The notes beneath the pieces were generated by a model. That model made no database searches. It was not told the DNA's origin and was given only the letters and a program-made list of their open reading frames with translations. This document shows positions 59,824 through 64,000 of a stretch of 64,000 nucleotides of DNA, piece after piece. The stretch is from Amycolatopsis regifaucium (GTDB lineage: Bacteria > Actinomycetota > Actinomycetes > Mycobacteriales > Pseudonocardiaceae). The first letter of the stretch is position 1. The number at the start of each line of letters is the position of its first letter. The DNA lies in contig NZ_LQCI01000018.1 of the NCBI RefSeq assembly GCF_001613935.1, forward strand, positions 158,602 to 222,601, given 5' to 3'. The position numbers were made by a program, and so were the translations under genes.

Positions 59824-62800
59824 TCAGCGGGCGTCGCGGGCCCTGTCGAGCACCTCTTCCAGCCGCAGTGGGCTCGGCGGGTGATAACTCAAGCAGAGCG
59901 GCGCCCGCAAGCGCCGGAAGCCGAACGTCTCTCCGGTGACGTAGAACTGCCCACGTTCGAGCTGCGAAATATCCCCGACGGCGCTTCCCTTGGCCCGCGC
60001 CATGTCCTTCGCGGCCGCCACCTGAGCCGGACTGTTCAACCGGCCGAAGAACTGCGTCGTGGCGTTGCCGGTGATCTGGTTGTGCAACCCCTTCGGCGCT
60101 TGGGTCGCGAGCAGAAGACCGAGCCCGTACTTTCGGGCCTGCGAGGCGAGCATGATCGTGCTCTGAGTGCTCGCCGTCCAAGCCCCGGAAGGCGCGATCG
60201 TCTGCGCTTCGTCCATCACGAACAACCCACCCAACGGCCGGTCTCCCGCCGGATTGCGCTTGATCCAGGCGAAAACTTCCAGCTGGAGCTGGCTGACGAA
60301 CCCCTGACGCTGCGCTTCCGACGGCAGGCCGATGAAACTGATCACCGAGATCCGCGCCCGCCTGCCGGGCGCCGGGGTGAGCAAGGCCGCCGGATCGACC
60401 GGCGTACCGGTGCCACCGAGCAGCGGATCGTTGACCATGGCCGCCCTCAGGGTCTCGGCGAGGTCCGCCGCCATCTTGGTGGCGGTGCTGAGCCTGCTGA
60501 CGCCCTCCGGCAGCTCCGCGAGGACGTCGACAAAGCCGGACAAGCTGCGTGACTCCTTCCGCGCGTAATGCGTCAGGGCCTCCCTCAGCACGGCCTTCCC
60601 GCGAACCGCGGCCTTCGTGCCACCGGCGACCCTGGCATACGGCACCAGCCGCGCGACGGCGGCCTCGACAGCGGCGGTGAACTCGTCGGCATCGTCACGT
60701 ACCCCGGCGAAGTCCGGCAATGGGTGGAAACTGAGCGGCCGCCCGCTGGAACGTCCCGGAGTCCAGACGATCACCTCGGTGTCGGCGATGTACTCGGCAG
60801 CGCTCTCCGCATCGCCAGGCCCCCAGTCATCCGGCGGGTCCGGCCACGCGTCCCCGAGCCGGGCGAGGTCGTTGTTCGGATCGAGCACGATGGCCGAAAC
60901 CCCCCGTAGGGCGCATTCCTCGACAATCCGGCGCAGCAGCACGGTCTTGCCGGAACCGGAACCGGCGAAGATGACTGCGTGCTTGCGGAGGGACTCGAGT
61001 TCGATGTGGATCTCATGATCCGCGCCCAAGGTGATTTCGTCCTCGTTCGCAGGTCTCGACGGCGACGGCGGCGGGCGGGTTTCCCGCTGGTTGCCGCGTG
61101 GCTGGCCATGATCGGGCAAGAGCTTCCTCAGCAAGCTCGTCCGGCTGGCCGGCTTCCTGGCGACGAGCCAGTTCAACAGCCGGTAGCTCTGCTGGGTGAG
61201 CAGCTGACTCAGAGCCCGGAACGTCTTGACGTCGTCCTTACTGATCTCGACCCGGAGGCCTCCATTGCGCTCGACCTGTTTGAGTTCCCTGGTCGTCACG
61301 GCGCCGGTCCAACCGCCGAGGCCATGGTGGACCAGCACCAGGTGCCGGTTGCGTACGCCGTCGCCGATCCCGGCCGCCTTCCTCGCGTCCCGCATCCGCC
61401 GCAGCACCCGGTTACCGTGCTGGTTCGGTCCGAACACGCGGAACATCCACCGTTCCTTGACGTCCGTTTCCTCGTCCAGCACCCGCAGTAGCCCGACGTG
61501 CAGGTTCCGGCCGCCATCCGGCGGCTCGGTCTCCCATGCGCGGTCGTCGTTCCCGACTTCGGTGATCCAGCACCGCAACGCGGCCTGCATCAGGTCCGGC
61601 ATCACCTCGTCTTCGGTGTGATAGTTCAAGATGGTGTCGACGTCGGTGCTCTCGCGCAGTTCGGCGAACCGGCGGTCGAAGTCGGCGAAGTAGTCCGGTT
61701 CCATGCCGGGCTCCGCCGGTGGCGGCGGTTCCTTGTCGACGGCTTCACGTGGCTCTGCCTCGAACGAAGTGAGTTCTCGAATCCCGCTGTGAAGGCACGC
61801 TTCGGCGTGTGTCTGGATGCGCCGGAGTAGCTGTCGCGGGGTGTAACCCGGCCAAGGCTCGGCGAACGTCGCCGCGGCCACGGGCCAGGCCGGATGCGGT
61901 GGAGTGAAGTCGATGCCCCGGTAGATCACGCCCAGCCACTTCTCGACCAGTGTCCGCGCGAGTTCCGGATTCGTGATGACCCCGAGTTGCGGCGTGTCTG
62001 TGAAGCGATCGTCGAACGAATCGGTGGCCGCACCACACAGTTGTTCCCAGGTGGTCGGCAAGCAGGCGACGATGGTGACCGTTCGCCGCGCCCGCTGCCG
62101 CAACTGGATCAAGCCGTCCGCGATGAGCGACAGTTCGCTTTTTTCCACCGGAGGTTCGTCGGTCGCCTTGTTGATCAGCGAGTCGAGCTGGTCTATCGCG
62201 GCCACGCTCGGGCCGGTAAGCGCGAGTACCCGGGATATCTCCGCGGCCAGCTCGAGAGACGGCTTCGCCTCGACAGGCAGGCCCCACGCCCGGCGAGCCT
62301 TCCTCTTGGTGTCGTCGTCCGCCGCGCCGGACAGGTAGTCCTTGCCGATGTCGGCCAGGTCGATATCGGCCGCCCCGTATAAAACCAGCGCGCGAATGGT
62401 GTCGGCACACTCCACGGCGACCTGTGCGTCGACCGGTCGCAGCGCGCCCAGGAACCCGTTGAGGGCATCTGTGGTGATCCGCGTGCGCCCCAGCACCGCG
62501 TTCACCACCGGCTCTGACGGTTTCGCCAAGGCACACAGCCGCCGCAGCAGGTTGTTCAGCTGTAGCCGGGAATCGGCTCCCTTGCGCAACAGTTCGCTGC
62601 GCATGGACCGCACGACATCATCCCAGAACGCGGGTCCGGTCGTGATTTCGATCAGGAAGAAGTAGCCCGCCTCATCCTGGACAGTTCGCCGGACCCCACC
62701 GAGCAGGTGGGTCTTACCGGCACCTTTCTGCCCTGTCATCGTGAGCCCGATGGGGCTCGACCCCCGGCTGTTCTTGGCGTCGGCCACGCTCGCACGGATC

Positions 62801-62925
62801 CGGGCTTCGACGCGCGTGTGCAGACCCTCGACGTGGAACGGCGAATCACCCCAGACATCGTCCGGGGTCTCGGCGGAGTTGAACCGGACCGCGGCGAGCG
62901 CTTGCTGTTGCTGGTCCTCGGTCAT
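59824..62925 (-). CDS. Double ATPase: N-terminal AAA/STAND-like plus C-terminal HerA/FtsK-like
   Basis: 1033 residues with two P-loop domains. The first (Walker A GQKGAGKTHLL at 65-75, Walker B SVAAIDQLDSL near 240, a winged-type follow-up) looks AAA+/ORC- or STAND-like. The second begins near residue 620 and carries GSGSGKTVLLRRI near 650, LFVMDEAQTIAP near 900, then LASQARKYGLGLLLATQAPKG and TGNATTQFFGRLN, the HerA/FtsK-type translocase pattern. HerA ATPases pair with nucleases or NAD-degrading partners in antiviral systems. It overlaps the winged-helix gene by four bases; the convergent TIR-like gene is a possible effector. Confidence 0.85.
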   Translation of the reverse strand: MTEDQQQQALAAVRFNSAETPDDVWGDSPFHVEGLHTRVEARIRASVADAKNSRGSSPIGLTMTGQKGAGKTHLLGGVRRTVQDEAGYFFLIEITTGPAFWDDVVRSMRSELLRKGADSRLQLNNLLRRLCALAKPSEPVVNAVLGRTRITTDALNGFLGALRPVDAQVAVECADTIRALVLYGAADIDLADIGKDYLSGAADDDTKRKARRAWGLPVEAKPSLELAAEISRVLALTGPSVAAIDQLDSLINKATDEPPVEKSELSLIADGLIQLRQRARRTVTIVACLPTTWEQLCGAATDSFDDRFTDTPQLGVITNPELARTLVEKWLGVIYRGIDFTPPHPAWPVAAATFAEPWPGYTPRQLLRRIQTHAEACLHSGIRELTSFEAEPREAVDKEPPPPAEPGMEPDYFADFDRRFAELRESTDVDTILNYHTEDEVMPDLMQAALRCWITEVGNDDRAWETEPPDGGRNLHVGLLRVLDEETDVKERWMFRVFGPNQHGNRVLRRMRDARKAAGIGDGVRNRHLVLVHHGLGGWTGAVTTRELKQVERNGGLRVEISKDDVKTFRALSQLLTQQSYRLLNWLVARKPASRTSLLRKLLPDHGQPRGNQRETRPPPSPSRPANEDEITLGADHEIHIELESLRKHAVIFAGSGSGKTVLLRRIVEECALRGVSAIVLDPNNDLARLGDAWPDPPDDWGPGDAESAAEYIADTEVIVWTPGRSSGRPLSFHPLPDFAGVRDDADEFTAAVEAAVARLVPYARVAGGTKAAVRGKAVLREALTHYARKESRSLSGFVDVLAELPEGVSRLSTATKMAADLAETLRAAMVNDPLLGGTGTPVDPAALLTPAPGRRARISVISFIGLPSEAQRQGFVSQLQLEVFAWIKRNPAGDRPLGGLFVMDEAQTIAPSGAWTASTQSTIMLASQARKYGLGLLLATQAPKGLHNQITGNATTQFFGRLNSPAQVAAAKDMARAKGSAVGDISQLERGQFYVTGETFGFRRLRAPLCLSYHPPSPLRLEEVLDRARDAR

Positions 62926-63533
62926 AATTCCTCGATCGCCACGAAGTGTTTGTCCTCGGTGCCGATTCGGATGGCCGCGGCACGGTCGGCGTCGGTGAGA
63001 TTCCGCCGGTCGGAATCCGGGGAGAGGTGGACGAGACCGGTCTTCGTCATGGCGAACAGGGTCTGATCCACCTCTTCCCGCTCCGCGCCATCAAGCTTGG
63101 GACGAAGATGCGCCAAGCGAACCTGCGCCGAAGGCCTGGGGGCGAGCTCGTGGTAAACGCGGCGGATCAGCTCTTCGAGAGTCTCGTCTCCGGAGATCAG
63201 GTCGGCGATCGAGATGCCGTGCTTCCGTGCGTGACGGGCGAGGTGCCGCAGGAATTCGAAGCCGATCCGGACGAGACCGCCGGACCGCTCCGGAGGTTCG
63301 AGGTCGGCGAGTGCCCGCTCGCACCAGTCCTTTCCGGCCGGCGTGATCCGGTGTACGTAGGGCCGCTTGGCGGTCTCGGTCACCAGCAAGCCCGCCTTGA
63401 TCAACTTCGCCCTGCCGACGGGCTTGAGGTCGACCCCGTGCTTGTTCTTGAGGTCGGGATTGGTCAATTCCCCGTGGTTGAGCATCAGCACGAACAAAGC
63501 CGCGCGCGCATAGGGTTCATACTTCTCCGGCAT
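62922..63533 (-). CDS. Winged-helix protein of the AAA-HerA operon
   Basis: 203 residues from MPEKYEPYARAALFVLM (GGGAGAGGG immediately upstream). The N-terminal winged helix (LNHGELTNPDLKNKHGVDLKPVGRAKLIKAGLLVTET) and a second helical domain with DQTLFAMTKTGLVHLSPDSDRRNL, again winged-helix-like, suggest DNA binding or a clamp-type role. It overlaps the AAA-HerA gene by four bases and follows the partial gene by ten. A structural partner of the ATPase is likely, analogous to the winged-helix subunits of SMC-like systems. Confidence 0.65.
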   Translation of the reverse strand: MPEKYEPYARAALFVLMLNHGELTNPDLKNKHGVDLKPVGRAKLIKAGLLVTETAKRPYVHRITPAGKDWCERALADLEPPERSGGLVRIGFEFLRHLARHARKHGISIADLISGDETLEELIRRVYHELAPRPSAQVRLAHLRPKLDGAEREEVDQTLFAMTKTGLVHLSPDSDRRNLTDADRAAAIRIGTEDKHFVAIEEL

Positions 63534-63543
63534 TCCCTCTCCC

Positions 63544-64000
63544 TCACTTGGTCGAAACTCTGATCCGACGGTCGACCCGATCGAGCAGGTCAGCGATCCG
63601 GGCATGCAGACCGTCGGAAGCCGTGACGCGATCACCGGTCGAGCGCACCTGGTTCAGCTGGGCCAGATCCACCGTCAGGTCTTTGAGCAATCTCAGATCG
63701 TCGTTCTGCAGTGCGACCGCCAGGTCATCGACGGTCTGCTCGATGAGCGCCCAGCGACCGGCATGTGACACCTCGGCCGGGACGGTGCGCAGTACGGCGG
63801 CGACGTCTTCGAGCGTGGCGAGGTCAGATCCGTCATGACCTGGTGGTTCTTCGGTGACGATGGCGTGCAGCTGTCGGGCCACCTGGAGCGGCAGCAACTT
63901 CTCGCCCAGCCGGAAGAGACGCAGGTTGAGGAGGAACGGCGGCAGGGCCTCGGGATCGGTCCGGCTGGTGAGCACGCAGAACAACTGCCGATCACCGTCG
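63544..64000 (-). CDS. First gene of the AAA-HerA operon (partial, 5-prime end missing)
   Basis: The last 151 residues are present; the frame is open at the right edge. The C-terminus is helical with LNLRLFRLGEKLLPLQVARQLHAIV and DLAVALQNDDLRLLKDLTVDLAQLNQVRS, and ends RIRVSTK. No family is recognised from this part. It is ten bases upstream of the winged-helix gene on the same strand, so it should be part of the same system. The missing N-terminus may carry its activity. Confidence 0.6.
   Translation of the reverse strand, partial: DGDRQLFCVLTSRTDPEALPPFLLNLRLFRLGEKLLPLQVARQLHAIVTEEPPGHDGSDLATLEDVAAVLRTVPAEVSHAGRWALIEQTVDDLAVALQNDDLRLLKDLTVDLAQLNQVRSTGDRVTASDGLHARIADLLDRVDRRIRVSTK

Noticed and set aside
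50104..64000. An integration (att) repeat of the tRNA-Arg 3-prime end
   Set aside because: A resemblance at about 52145 (GTTCGAATCC) is only ten bases and lies in coding sequence; no longer match was found.

Overview
The window is high-GC actinobacterial chromosome. It is most likely from a Pseudonocardiaceae member such as Amycolatopsis; this is inferred from protein resemblance, gene order, many GTG starts and the hairpin families, and no database was consulted. Its backbone is a conserved block that matches, as recalled, the Mycobacterium tuberculosis order Rv1292-Rv1315: argS-lysA-hom-thrC-thrB-rho-rpmE-prfA-prmC-tsaC-wecA-atpI-atpBEFHAGDC-DUF2550, then PduO-type adenosyltransferase and murA. 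Most of it lies on the minus strand.

Region by region: 1-4.3 kb holds a NUDIX tail, an ECHDC3-like crotonase and an ehuBCDA-type ectoine/hydroxyectoine uptake operon behind a long inverted repeat. 4.3-9.5 kb has ethylmalonyl-CoA mutase (meaA), a PH-domain membrane protein, a LysE exporter, an LAXTG sortase substrate and a secreted trypsin-like protease. 9.5-15.3 kb has murA (Asp in place of the fosfomycin-target Cys), the adenosyltransferase and a divergent aroA. Sitting exactly at the aroA stop codon is a 1.4-kb IS5-type element whose transposase is truncated and whose remaining space carries a gene for a protein with four tandem cold-shock domains. 15-24.8 kb is the F1Fo ATP synthase operon with wecA and tsaC.

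25-37.9 kb is the conserved block opened by insertions: a secreted M6-like metalloprotease, an HD hydrolase with a MerR regulator and divergent alpha/beta hydrolase, and a membrane glycosylation cluster (two GT-C-like proteins, GtrB and GtrA), before prfA, rpmE and a small secreted CHAP/NlpC-like protein. 37.9-46.7 kb is rho, the threonine/lysine genes and argS. 46.9-49.5 kb carries DUF3105, DUF305 and a cation diffusion facilitator with an operator-embedded promoter. A tRNA-Arg(CCG) at 50.03 kb marks the end of the conserved block.

From 50.1 kb the content is accessory: a GH12 cellulase behind a CebR-like box, a secreted SRPBCC protein, a broken P-loop gene, a two-gene operon with a VWA protein, a 975-aa SARP/NB-ARC/TPR regulator, an XRE-TPR-like regulator preceded by a 59-aa secreted-peptide gene, a TIR-like protein, and a three-gene operon (partial gene, winged-helix protein, 1033-aa AAA plus HerA double ATPase) that runs off the window. 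The last block looks like an NTP-dependent conflict or defence island, and with the peptide/regulator pair it is the best candidate for undescribed biology.

Several families of long, near-perfect intergenic hairpins recur across the window, mostly between convergent genes. They probably act as bidirectional terminators, and copies of a family differ by paired, compensatory substitutions.
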